From positions 1 to 5,221 of the forward strand of contig JAKLFN010000157.1 in assembly GCA_022711195.1 (NCBI GenBank): a stretch of DNA of 5,221 bases, written 5' to 3'. The notes below the pieces were generated by a model. The model worked only from the letters and a program-made list of their open reading frames with translations. It had not been told where the DNA came from and did no database searches. Each line of letters starts with the position of its first letter. Position 1 is the first letter of the stretch. Shown piece after piece: positions 1 to 5,156 of the stretch. The translations under genes were made by a program, and so were the position numbers. The stretch is from Bacteroidota bacterium (lineage in GTDB: Bacteria > Bacteroidota > Bacteroidia > Bacteroidales > VadinHA17).

Positions 1-183
1 TTCAAATCGGATCTGTTTGTAAGGGTCAGGGCTTATGCCAGCCAGTACGGGTTGTTGCATTTCATTCCGGAGAATTATCCGCGGACGATGACAAATACCG
101 GTATTACTGCAGGGGTGGGGTACAGGTTCATCAGGCTGGGCAAATGCAACTGCCCGGATGACAACTCTCCGGGCAGAAGGTAA
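1..183 (+). CDS. C-terminal fragment of a probable outer-membrane beta-barrel protein
   Basis: The window begins inside this gene. Frame 1 is open from base 1 to the TAA at 181-183 and gives 60 residues. The fragment has alternating polar/hydrophobic stretches typical of barrel strands, notably residues 1-11 (FKSDLFVRVRA) and TGITAGVGYRFIRLG near residues 37-51. It then ends in a short polar Cys-containing tail (CNCPDDNSPGRR). A Gly/aromatic-rich 'GITAGVGYRF' strand near the C-terminus is common in Bacteroidetes outer-membrane proteins, so location in the outer membrane is inferred. The 5' part is outside the window, so the family and full length cannot be named. The next gene starts 85 bp downstream, behind its own promoter-like site, and is not necessarily cotranscribed. 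Confidence 0.6.
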   Translation, partial: FKSDLFVRVRAYASQYGLLHFIPENYPRTMTNTGITAGVGYRFIRLGKCNCPDDNSPGRR

Positions 184-196
184 GCAGCCCGGTTGT

Positions 197-228
197 TTTG
201 TCCTGATTTGCAAAATTGCTTAACTTTA
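197..228 (+). promoter_or_regulatory. Bacteroidetes-type promoter upstream of the M23-like gene
   Basis: TTTG at 197-200 is followed by a 20-bp spacer and TAACTTTA at 221-228, a 7-of-8 match to the Bacteroidetes -7 element TAnnTTTG, with the expected 19-21 bp spacing. Transcription would start near 232-236, leaving a leader of about 35 nt before the ATG at 269. No Shine-Dalgarno sequence stands out, which is normal in this phylum. The promoter is inferred from the motif alone. Confidence 0.45.
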
Positions 229-268
229 CTGTTCTGGTAAACGCAATACAGGTTAATAGTCCTGAAAT

Positions 269-1192
269 ATGGCTGATATATTCAATTCAGAAAGCTTTCT
301 GTACAGGCTTCTTGCGGCACTGTTGGCGGTGATTGCATTCCCTGTGATGGCTGCCGGTCAGTTCAACGATATGGAACTGATCCATTATACATCAACCGTC
401 GATTCTTTTCATCCTGTAACGCTGAATGCTGAACAAAACGAGAAGGGAGTCATCAGGTTCACTGCTTCCAATGACACCTATTATCCTTTTACGGTTACTG
501 TAAGGTTCAGGAAGCTCGAGAACTTCACGACTGTATATAAATCCAGGGATGCCAGCATAACACACGGGAAAAACATCCTGTTTGACCTGACTGTTAAGGA
601 TCCGGACAGAGGTTTTGTCTTGGATTATGAATTCTCGTTTGCACTGGGGACACCTGGATCTGAGCCCGCCCAGGATTTCATTTACCTCGTCCCTTTAAAG
701 CCCGGTTCTGTTCCCACAGCCGGAGTACTGGGTAACATCAAGATTAACAATTCCTTCGTACTGGAGAAGGGAGATACAGTTTTCTGTTCCAGAAAAGGAA
801 GGGTGGCAGCCTTACCCGGAGTTAAGGGGAATACATTCAGGATAACCGATTCACATTCACTGGAGATATTGCATGATGACGGCACGCTTATGGTGTACGG
901 TAATCTGTCCTCCATACTCCCTGCAATCCGCCAGGGGATGATTGTATACCCCGGTCAGGCACTGGCTGTTGCACAGGAAAGCTTTATCCTTACGCAGCAT
1001 CTTGTATCATTGGGTTCATCTGAGCAATTACAGGCGGTGCCAATTCTTTACCTGTTTGATGAGACTACCGGAGCACAGTTTTCAAGGATCGAGGGGAGGA
1101 CAGCAGTTTTACATCCTGAGAGTATAATAATCAGAGAGATGACTCCAAGAGAGATAAGGCTGCGCGAAAAGAACTCAGGTCAGCCGCGCTGA
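269..1192 (+). CDS. Secreted protein with a degenerate M23/LytM-like domain, probably not a peptidase
   Basis: The protein has 307 residues. An N-terminal signal peptide spans about residues 11-29 (LYRLLAALLAVIAFPVMAA), with cleavage near AAG|QF, so it should act in the periplasm or at the cell surface. Residues 35-150 look beta-rich. Residues 155-235 follow the M23 (LytM) pattern: a 'GDTVFC..KGRVAAL' segment, then 'LEILHDDGTLMVYGNLSSIL', then 'G-IVYPGQALAV'. The catalytic features are missing. No HxxxD zinc motif precedes the domain, the usual 'YxHL' histidine is Asn (YGNL, residues 210-213), and no HLH motif follows. It may therefore bind cell wall or act as a scaffold or regulator, as other degenerate M23 proteins do; that role is inferred. 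The ATG at 269 is the first start after the promoter-like site and gives a good signal peptide. The 3' end converges on the kinase gene. Confidence 0.75.
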   Translation: MADIFNSESFLYRLLAALLAVIAFPVMAAGQFNDMELIHYTSTVDSFHPVTLNAEQNEKGVIRFTASNDTYYPFTVTVRFRKLENFTTVYKSRDASITHGKNILFDLTVKDPDRGFVLDYEFSFALGTPGSEPAQDFIYLVPLKPGSVPTAGVLGNIKINNSFVLEKGDTVFCSRKGRVAALPGVKGNTFRITDSHSLEILHDDGTLMVYGNLSSILPAIRQGMIVYPGQALAVAQESFILTQHLVSLGSSEQLQAVPILYLFDETTGAQFSRIEGRTAVLHPESIIIREMTPREIRLREKNSGQPR

Positions 1193-1222
1193 TTTGTGCG
1201 AGTTATGAGGAACAGGGTACTG

Positions 1223-2209
1223 TTATTCCGATGCAACTTCCTGGATCATCTTTTTTGCCTCGGCCCATTTCTCGTCGGGCATACGGGCCCCGATAACCTC
1301 TATCACTTTGCCTGCCAGGATTGATCCGAACAGTCCGCACTTGTCGAGGCTGAACCCGTGGGAGAATCCGTAGAGGAATCCTGCAGCGTAGAGGTCGCCG
1401 GCGCCGGTTGTGTCAACAGCCCTGACCTTGAGTGCATCCACTTTTATGATCTCGTTTTCCCGTTTGATCCATGATCCGTCGGGTCCGGTTTTAACGACGG
1501 CAATCTTGCATTTGGCAGAAATTGCTTCGAGGGCTTCAACCGGGCCGAGGCCTGTGAATGCCCTTGCTTCCTCCTCATTTGCAAATACAATGTCCACGTA
1601 TTCGGTGACGAGTCTGTCGAAATCAGGCAGTTTTTCATTCACAACGTTGAAGCTTGCCAGGTCGAGGGCGATGCACATGCGGTTCTCCTTTGCAATCTGA
1701 AATGCCTTTTCGACGAGGGGGAGGTTATAGATGAGGTATCCCTCGACGTAGAGTATGTTATATCCTTTGAAGTAATTAAGATTCAGTTCGTCGGCGGACA
1801 GTTCTGTTGCGGCGCCGAGGTGAGTTGCGAAGGTGCGTTCGGAGTCGGGTGTCACGAGGGCGACGGCGGTGCCTGTTGGAGAATGGGCAGAGCGCATGAG
1901 TACGGGTGTGAGGCCGGCGTCTACCATATCTTTTTCGTAGAAGTTGCCCAATTCATCGCGGCCCACTTTTCCTATGAATGAAGAGTGTACGCCCATTACG
2001 CCGAGGCCGTATATTGTATTTCCGGCGGATCCGCCGGAAGCGAGGGTTCTTTTGAGGCCGTTTATCGCCTGTTTGATCTCGCCTGAGCGGGTTGCGTCGA
2101 CCATTGTCATGCTGCCTTTAGGCAGGCTGAACATGGTGAGTTGGGACTCATCAGGGATTACAGTCATAACATCGACGAGGGCGTTGCCGATGCCCAATAT
2201 TTTCTTCAT
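1223..2209 (-). CDS. PfkB-family kinase, adenosine kinase-like
   Basis: The protein has 328 residues, the usual length of PfkB/ribokinase-family kinases, and should be a cytoplasmic enzyme that phosphorylates a nucleoside or sugar with ATP. Visible motifs are the N-terminal GIGNALVD with Asp13 (substrate side), PfkB signature 1 around SGGSAGN (residues 58-64), IGKVGRDELG (79-88), the NxxE motif NEEE (211-214), KTG (240-242), and signature 2 DTTGAGD (266-272) with the catalytic base Asp272. All key residues are intact. The MKKILGIGNALVD opening resembles Bacteroidetes proteins annotated as adenosine kinase, but the substrate cannot be settled by reading. Start choice: the frame extends to a GTG at 2266, but the family-typical N-terminus begins at the ATG at 2209, and a TAnnTTTG element lies between the two. 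The gene is divergent from tRNA-Asn and convergent with the M23-like gene. Confidence 0.92.
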   Translation of the reverse strand: MKKILGIGNALVDVMTVIPDESQLTMFSLPKGSMTMVDATRSGEIKQAINGLKRTLASGGSAGNTIYGLGVMGVHSSFIGKVGRDELGNFYEKDMVDAGLTPVLMRSAHSPTGTAVALVTPDSERTFATHLGAATELSADELNLNYFKGYNILYVEGYLIYNLPLVEKAFQIAKENRMCIALDLASFNVVNEKLPDFDRLVTEYVDIVFANEEEARAFTGLGPVEALEAISAKCKIAVVKTGPDGSWIKRENEIIKVDALKVRAVDTTGAGDLYAAGFLYGFSHGFSLDKCGLFGSILAGKVIEVIGARMPDEKWAEAKKMIQEVASE

Positions 2210-2223
2210 TCGGAAATTTTTGC

Positions 2224-2231
2224 CAAAGATA
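2224..2231 (-). promoter_or_regulatory. -7 promoter element of the kinase gene
   Basis: On the minus strand this reads TATCTTTG, a perfect TAnnTTTG match, ending 14 bp before the kinase ATG at 2209. No TTTG is visible 19-21 bp upstream of it, so the -33 half is weak or absent. Transcription would start near 2217-2220, giving a very short leader. A transcript starting there would exclude the GTG at 2266 as a start. Confidence 0.35.
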
Positions 2232-2262
2232 TTGCTTAATTCGTTTAAAGCGGTTAATTTTG
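2231..2262 (+). promoter_or_regulatory. Promoter of the tRNA-Asn gene
   Basis: ATTG at 2231-2234 (3 of 4 to TTTG) is followed by exactly 20 bp and TAATTTTG at 2255-2262, a perfect TAnnTTTG element. Transcription would begin around 2267-2270, about 20 nt before the mature tRNA 5' end at 2289, a reasonable leader for RNase P processing. It abuts the kinase -7 element on the other strand. Confidence 0.45.
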
Positions 2263-2288
2263 CCACGCTTTTCGGAGCTATATAATCT

Positions 2289-2362
2289 TCCTCAGTAGCT
2301 CAGTTGGTTAGAGCACCTGACTGTTAATCAGGGGGTCCTAGGTTCAAGTCCTAGCTGGGGAG
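2289..2362 (+). tRNA. tRNA-Asn (anticodon GTT)
   Basis: The 74-nt sequence folds into a full cloverleaf. The acceptor stem pairs TCCTCAG (2289-2295) with CTGGGGA (2355-2361) with one T-G wobble. The D stem is GCTC/GAGC (2298-2301, 2311-2314). The anticodon stem is CCTGA/TCAGG (2316-2320, 2328-2332) around the loop CTGTTAA, with anticodon GTT at 2323-2325. The variable loop is GGGTC. The T stem is CTAGG/CCTAG around TTCAAGT (2343-2349). The discriminator base is G at 2362, as expected for tRNA-Asn, and the 3' CCA is not encoded (CGA follows). A promoter lies upstream and a hairpin terminator begins 12 bp downstream. Base composition changes just past its 3' end. Confidence 0.97.
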
Positions 2363-2373
2363 CGAAGATTATC

Positions 2374-2413
2374 AACCGCTTATGTGAGATTTCATGTAAG
2401 CGGTTTTCTTTTC
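2374..2413 (+). terminator. Rho-independent terminator of tRNA-Asn
   Basis: AACCGCTTA (2374-2382) pairs perfectly with TAAGCGGTT (2397-2405). The stem extends inward by TGTG/CATG (2383-2386 with 2393-2396, two G-U wobbles), giving about 13 bp around a 6-nt loop (2387-2392). A T-rich tract (TTTTCTTTTC) runs from 2404 to 2413. The T tract is only on the plus-strand side, so it serves the tRNA transcript. Confidence 0.75.
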
Positions 2414-2808
2414 GCGCCAGTTTTGGGCCAGTTTATGGACGAAATTCACTGTTTTGGAGTCAGAATTGATGACGGTCTTAAATGGAAATAGCTAGAAATA
2501 TTCCAGCCATTAATGTCCTGACCCCTTAATGATTCGTTTTGGCTTTGACCGACTATGTGGATTTTTAAACGAATTAAAACCTATGTTCAAAATCATCCCC
2601 AGGTTTGCCCAGAACAAAGATAATTTCTGGACAGGGGTATGCCACGCTTGTGAGGGTTTATGGTCTGTGGCGTCAGATATGACGGGATTTGGCTCAATCC
2701 AGTGACGGTGGGAATGGAGTATTAAGAATATTTAAGTTATGTCCAGCTATTTTTGCGGTTGAGATAAAAGAACAATAAAGTAATAAGAAATTTCATAACT
2801 CTTTGATA
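2414..2808. other. Gene-poor stretch of about 400 bp between the tRNA terminator and the minus-strand gene cluster
   Basis: No gene here can be supported. Several short stop-free frames overlap on both strands. The plus frame 2529-2705 starts with ATG and has 58 codons. The minus frame 2510-2731 has 73 codons with no suitable start. A 39-codon minus frame ends at 2372, 9 bp from the tRNA. None has a recognisable domain or a good promoter. An octamer, GCCAGTTT, occurs twice (2416-2423 and 2427-2434), and CGTCA/TGACG forms a small inverted repeat at 2671-2684. The stretch may hold a decayed gene or mobile-element relic. The end nearest 2808 shows no terminator for the minus-strand cluster. Confidence 0.5.
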
Positions 2809-3180
2809 TTAAGGTTGAATATCTTGAACATAAATAAGTCTCTTGTTTATTTCAAAATAATTCCAAAAATCAGGAAGGGTGCATCCCGATCCTGAAAAAA
2901 GACCGCCGAATTCACATACTTTATTCCCTGAACAATCATAAATAACCGTCATACCATCAACAATTCTGGGGCAATCACGAATACCAATGTACTCTTCATT
3001 GTTATAACTTACTGTGTATACTTCGACGCAAAAAGTACGACTTAAGACATACTTTAACCATTCAATATTTTCTTGTGGATTTTCGATACCACAGGCACAT
3101 GGTGTTTTGTCACCTTTACAATTTGGCATCATAATAACAATTAGGAAACATAAGATTAGTGGCAATTTTCTTTTTCTCAT
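2809..3180 (-). CDS. Small Cys-rich lipoprotein of unknown function
   Basis: The protein has 123 residues. A basic N-terminus (MRKRK) and hydrophobic segment (6-18) lead to MPNC, an imperfect lipobox with Cys21 as the likely lipidated residue, so a lipid-anchored envelope protein is expected. The mature part has seven further Cys (28, 30, 51, 70, 83, 89, 100), suggesting disulfides or metal binding. The centre reads VEVYTVSYNNEEYIGIRDC and then YDCSGNKVCEFGG (81-93), followed by a CTLPDF segment at 100-105. From memory, this 'Y-D-x-x-G-N-x-x-C...G-G...PDF' layout resembles small Bacteroidetes lipoproteins in DUF6970-like families; I could not check this. It is the last gene of the minus-strand cluster. 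Its ATG lies 6 bp after the stop of the upstream remnant gene, so it was probably cotranscribed with the ancestral intact copy and is now expressed with the upstream genes. Confidence 0.7.
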   Translation of the reverse strand: MRKRKLPLILCFLIVIMMPNCKGDKTPCACGIENPQENIEWLKYVLSRTFCVEVYTVSYNNEEYIGIRDCPRIVDGMTVIYDCSGNKVCEFGGLFSGSGCTLPDFWNYFEINKRLIYVQDIQP

Positions 3181-3186
3181 GAATAC

Positions 3187-3297
3187 CTAGTTTATTCGTC
3201 GATAAATGGAAGTACTATAAGTCAAAAAAGCTATTGAATCTAAGCCTAATTTGTTTTCATAAAATTTATTGTCGTAATCAATTACCATCTCAAATCT
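3187..3297 (-). pseudogene. Remnant 3' end of a second lipocalin-like lipoprotein gene
   Basis: The last 36 codons plus the TAG stop of a paralogue of the lipoprotein gene at 4695-5156 survive here. The remnant translation, FEMVIDYDNKFYENKL and onward, aligns without gaps with residues 119-153 of the intact protein, 20 of 35 residues identical by hand count. At DNA level, 3187-3297 aligns without gaps to 4695-4805, 86 of 111 bases by hand count; the best part, 3226-3297, has 61 of 72. Upstream, the similarity stops at the TAA stop codon (3298-3300) of the preceding exported-protein gene, which lies in the same frame. It has no start codon or signal peptide of its own, so it is almost certainly not translated as a functional protein, except as a rare readthrough tail of the upstream gene. 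Confidence 0.8.
3187..3297 (-). repeat. Downstream copy of a 111-bp direct repeat flanking a two-gene module
   Basis: This copy matches 4695-4805 in the same orientation and without gaps, at a constant offset of 1508 bp. The longest exact run is 19 bp (3248-3266). The two copies bracket the beta-barrel and exported-protein genes. Confidence 0.8.
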
Positions 3298-4143
3298 TTA
3301 TTCATGTTTGAAATTTTCATTATACCAGACCTGTTTATTCAACATGTTGATGTACTTCTCCTCCCTATTCTTGGATCTTTTCGTAAAGAAGAACTTAAAG
3401 TACATGGAGGCTCTGCCATCTTTGCTAATAAAAACGCCAGTGCAATAGGGGTACTTTCTCTTGCGCATTTTTTCTAATGAGTTGTCAAGAAAATATACAG
3501 AATCAGCACTCGGTATGTCATAGATGTAGATAGTGTCAGCATTAAACATTTCACGAGGCTTTTCACCAGCTAGGATGGTTACATAATCCTTTAAATCAAT
3601 ATTTACAGAGTCATTGTTTGATGGCTGCCCAGGTCTGTGATACAGGCCAAGCGCGGTCTTTATTTCCGCCGAAATTTGCCCTCGTGGAAAGTTACGAATA
3701 GGTGGAACTATTGATTCTGAAGTCGAAGTCTTTTTATTCACTATGTGCTCTATCATAGCTGTTGTTTTGAATAACTCGGCATCCTCATTGGAAACATAAT
3801 GTGGTAGAGCAGTATAAATTAAAAGACAACCTTTATCCCTGGACTGAAATACTGGACCATATAAACCTCCTGTATGTTTATCTTTTTCTTCACGAACTTT
3901 CCACATAACATAGTATTTATCCAGATCCGTAAACCTTTCGGGGTGGCCACAAGTAATACCATATTTCTTTGAAATATATTCTGCATAATCGGGTAAATTC
4001 CTCTGGTAGAATTGCTTCTCCTGTGCAGATAGATTCAATGAAAATGAAATGGTCACAATGACAAGTGTCAATTTTCTAAGACACAACCAGCGTGAAGGTC
4101 CTTCCCTTTGATTACTAGTTATAGTACGGTTTTTACCTCTCAT
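3298..4143 (-). CDS. Exported protein of unknown function
   Basis: The protein has 281 residues and is not recognised. The hydrophobic segment at residues 25-38 followed by LSA|QEK (cleavage after Ala40) indicates a Sec signal peptide and a periplasmic or surface location. The mature part is mixed alpha/beta and polar, with Cys at 65, 106 and 234 and a Pro-rich linker near 147-154. Its most distinctive segment, near residues 231-253, reads YPYCTGVFISKDG and then SMYFKFFFT, followed by a basic, charged tail. No catalytic motif stands out. The ATG at 4143 overlaps the previous gene's stop in an ATGA, which argues for translational coupling, but it gives a long 24-residue N-region. A TTG at codon 20 would give a more usual signal peptide. 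Immediately after its TAA stop, in the same frame, comes the lipocalin-like remnant. Confidence 0.75.
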   Translation of the reverse strand: MRGKNRTITSNQREGPSRWLCLRKLTLVIVTISFSLNLSAQEKQFYQRNLPDYAEYISKKYGITCGHPERFTDLDKYYVMWKVREEKDKHTGGLYGPVFQSRDKGCLLIYTALPHYVSNEDAELFKTTAMIEHIVNKKTSTSESIVPPIRNFPRGQISAEIKTALGLYHRPGQPSNNDSVNIDLKDYVTILAGEKPREMFNADTIYIYDIPSADSVYFLDNSLEKMRKRKYPYCTGVFISKDGRASMYFKFFFTKRSKNREEKYINMLNKQVWYNENFKHE

Positions 4144-4655
4144 TTGGTTTTAAGGTTACACAGCCCTACTCTAATACCTACTGTAATGACAGGCAATGGA
4201 ATATAACCGTCAAAATCTTCTGTTTCCCAGGTAAACGGAACAGATAAACTAACATAAGGCTCAATCACCGTTTGAGGGGAAAGCTGGCCTTTATAATTCA
4301 GTTTAAACCCTGGGACAATCCCGAAATCCGAGATGTAATTAAAATCAGTCATATATGCAGCTCCCAGATACCCACTTATGAAGAAGTGCTTGAAAGTGTT
4401 CTCCTTAAAGTAATGCCTCCTTTCAATTGCCACCTCCAAGCCAGCAGCAGGTTCAGACAGGCTACTGAAGGAGCCTACAACCCCAAGCCCACCCCACAAG
4501 CTGGTAGTCGTTTTGGGTTTGTTTACTTTCTCAAAACTGTAGATTAGTTCAGCAGAATATGAAAGAAAGGATTTTTGAGGTGGATAGAAGATAACATCGC
4601 AATATGCGCTGATAGTGAGGAATAGAAATATGGCAGCGATTAGGATTCTTTTCAT
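4140..4655 (-). CDS. Small exported protein, probable outer-membrane beta-barrel
   Basis: The protein has 171 residues. The N-terminus MKRILIAAIFLFLTISAYC is a clear Sec signal peptide, cleaved around SA-YC|D. The Cys is preceded by Tyr, so this is not a lipobox. The rest consists of amphipathic, aromatic-edged strands: FLSYSAELIYSF (30-41), SLWGGLGVVGSF (52-63), AAGLEVAIERRHYF (70-83), HFFISGYLGAAYM (90-102), GIVPGFKLNYKG (112-123), TVIEPYVSLSVPF (129-141) and LPVITVGIRVGL (154-165). That is about eight strands, compatible with a small barrel, although the C-terminus ends in the polar NLKTK rather than an aromatic residue. It lies 39 bp downstream of the lipoprotein gene and overlaps the next gene by 4 bp (ATGA), so the pair is probably translated together and the products may interact. 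The exact family is not recognised. Confidence 0.75.
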   Translation of the reverse strand: MKRILIAAIFLFLTISAYCDVIFYPPQKSFLSYSAELIYSFEKVNKPKTTTSLWGGLGVVGSFSSLSEPAAGLEVAIERRHYFKENTFKHFFISGYLGAAYMTDFNYISDFGIVPGFKLNYKGQLSPQTVIEPYVSLSVPFTWETEDFDGYIPLPVITVGIRVGLCNLKTK

Positions 4656-4694
4656 AAGAACATTGTTTGGTACTGAATATACATAAAACTTCTC

Positions 4695-4805
4695 TTATTC
4701 AAGTCGTTTATAAATAGCTGTATTATAAATCTTAAAAGCTCTTGAATCTATCCGCAATTTGTTTTCATAAAATTCATAGTCGTTATCAAATACCAGCTCA
4801 AATCC
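4695..4805 (-). repeat. Upstream copy of the 111-bp direct repeat
   Basis: This is the 3' end of the intact lipoprotein gene. It repeats at 3187-3297 in the same orientation, 1508 bp away, with 86 of 111 bases matching by hand count. Recombination between the copies would remove the two intervening genes and leave a complete lipoprotein gene with a hybrid tail next to the Cys-rich lipoprotein gene. Confidence 0.8.
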
Positions 4806-5156
4806 GTCTTCTCTCGTAATACTTTCATGTAATAAGGAATCAATCCAGTACTTCCTTTGAGAGGTGACTTGTTGCGATTCATAGTCAAAAAAACGTACAG
4901 TATTGTCAGGCAGGTACTCATCATAACCATTTGCTGGATAGGTATTCATAACAGGCCAGTTACCCAACTCAATTATTTCCCATTTTCCAAGAATGGCTCT
5001 TTTCGCTGAGTCAAAGGGGTCGATCTTTTCTCTATCGCAGCCTGACACCGCAAATAAAACCGTTATAAATATGATAGATAAATACTTCAAACGTATTGGA
5101 TTAAACTCAGAAGTTTGGCTGTAAATGCTTGTAATGTTATTACTCAATTCTTTCAA
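4695..5156 (-). CDS. Lipocalin-like lipoprotein
   Basis: The protein has up to 153 residues. The hydrophobic stretch KYLSIIFITVLFAVSGC ends in a lipobox (AVSGC, Cys40), so it should be a lipid-anchored envelope protein; acidic residues follow the Cys (CDREKID). The mature domain begins with LGKWEIIE (56-63), the GxW pattern of lipocalin-like folds, and continues as short beta segments (TVRFFDYES, FELVFDNDYEFYENKL, FKIYNTAIYKRL). That fold is inferred from the pattern, and the ligand is unknown. Start choice is uncertain: no ATG exists between the upstream in-frame TAG and the lipobox. The TTG at 5156 overlaps the stop of the preceding frame (TTGA), favouring coupling. A TTG at 5090 would give the more typical 18-residue signal MKYLSIIFITVLFAVSGC. 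It lies 39 bp upstream of the beta-barrel gene. Its last 36 codons are duplicated at 3187-3297. Confidence 0.75.
   Translation of the reverse strand: MKELSNNITSIYSQTSEFNPIRLKYLSIIFITVLFAVSGCDREKIDPFDSAKRAILGKWEIIELGNWPVMNTYPANGYDEYLPDNTVRFFDYESQQVTSQRKYWIDSLLHESITREDGFELVFDNDYEFYENKLRIDSRAFKIYNTAIYKRLE

Noticed and set aside
682..1127. Open frames within the M23-like gene on both strands (682-915 minus, 942-1127 plus)
   Set aside because: They lie wholly inside a gene with a signal peptide and domain pattern, and lack recognisable features of their own.
1193..1222. Bidirectional terminator between the convergent M23-like and kinase genes
   Set aside because: No inverted repeat or T run is visible in the 30-bp gap.
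2210..2266. N-terminal extension of the kinase to a GTG at 2266
   Set aside because: The extra 19 residues are not part of the family N-terminus. MKKILGIGNALVD at 2209 is the typical start, and promoter elements occupy the extension.
1410..2285. Plus-strand open frames opposite the kinase (1410-1700, 1944-2285) and a minus frame at 1444-1638
   Set aside because: They overlap the clearly coding kinase gene; their translations have no domain and are shadows of its codon bias.
2416..2434. Direct repeat GCCAGTTT, two copies 11 bp apart, as att or integrase arm sites
   Set aside because: Two 8-mers are too short to support this, and no integrase or third copy was found.
2671..2684. CGTCA-GATA-TGACG inverted repeat as an operator or terminator
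   Set aside because: Arms of 5 bp with no T tract and no adjacent gene start; likely chance.
4272..4930. Open frames 4272-4547 (plus) and 4748-4930 (minus)
   Set aside because: They are embedded in the beta-barrel and lipoprotein genes, whose frames show signal peptides and, for the latter, a homologous duplicated tail.
5088..5095. TACGTTTG on the minus strand as a promoter for the lipoprotein gene
   Set aside because: It matches TAnnTTTG, but transcription would begin downstream of every possible start codon before the signal peptide, and no TTTG lies at the right distance.
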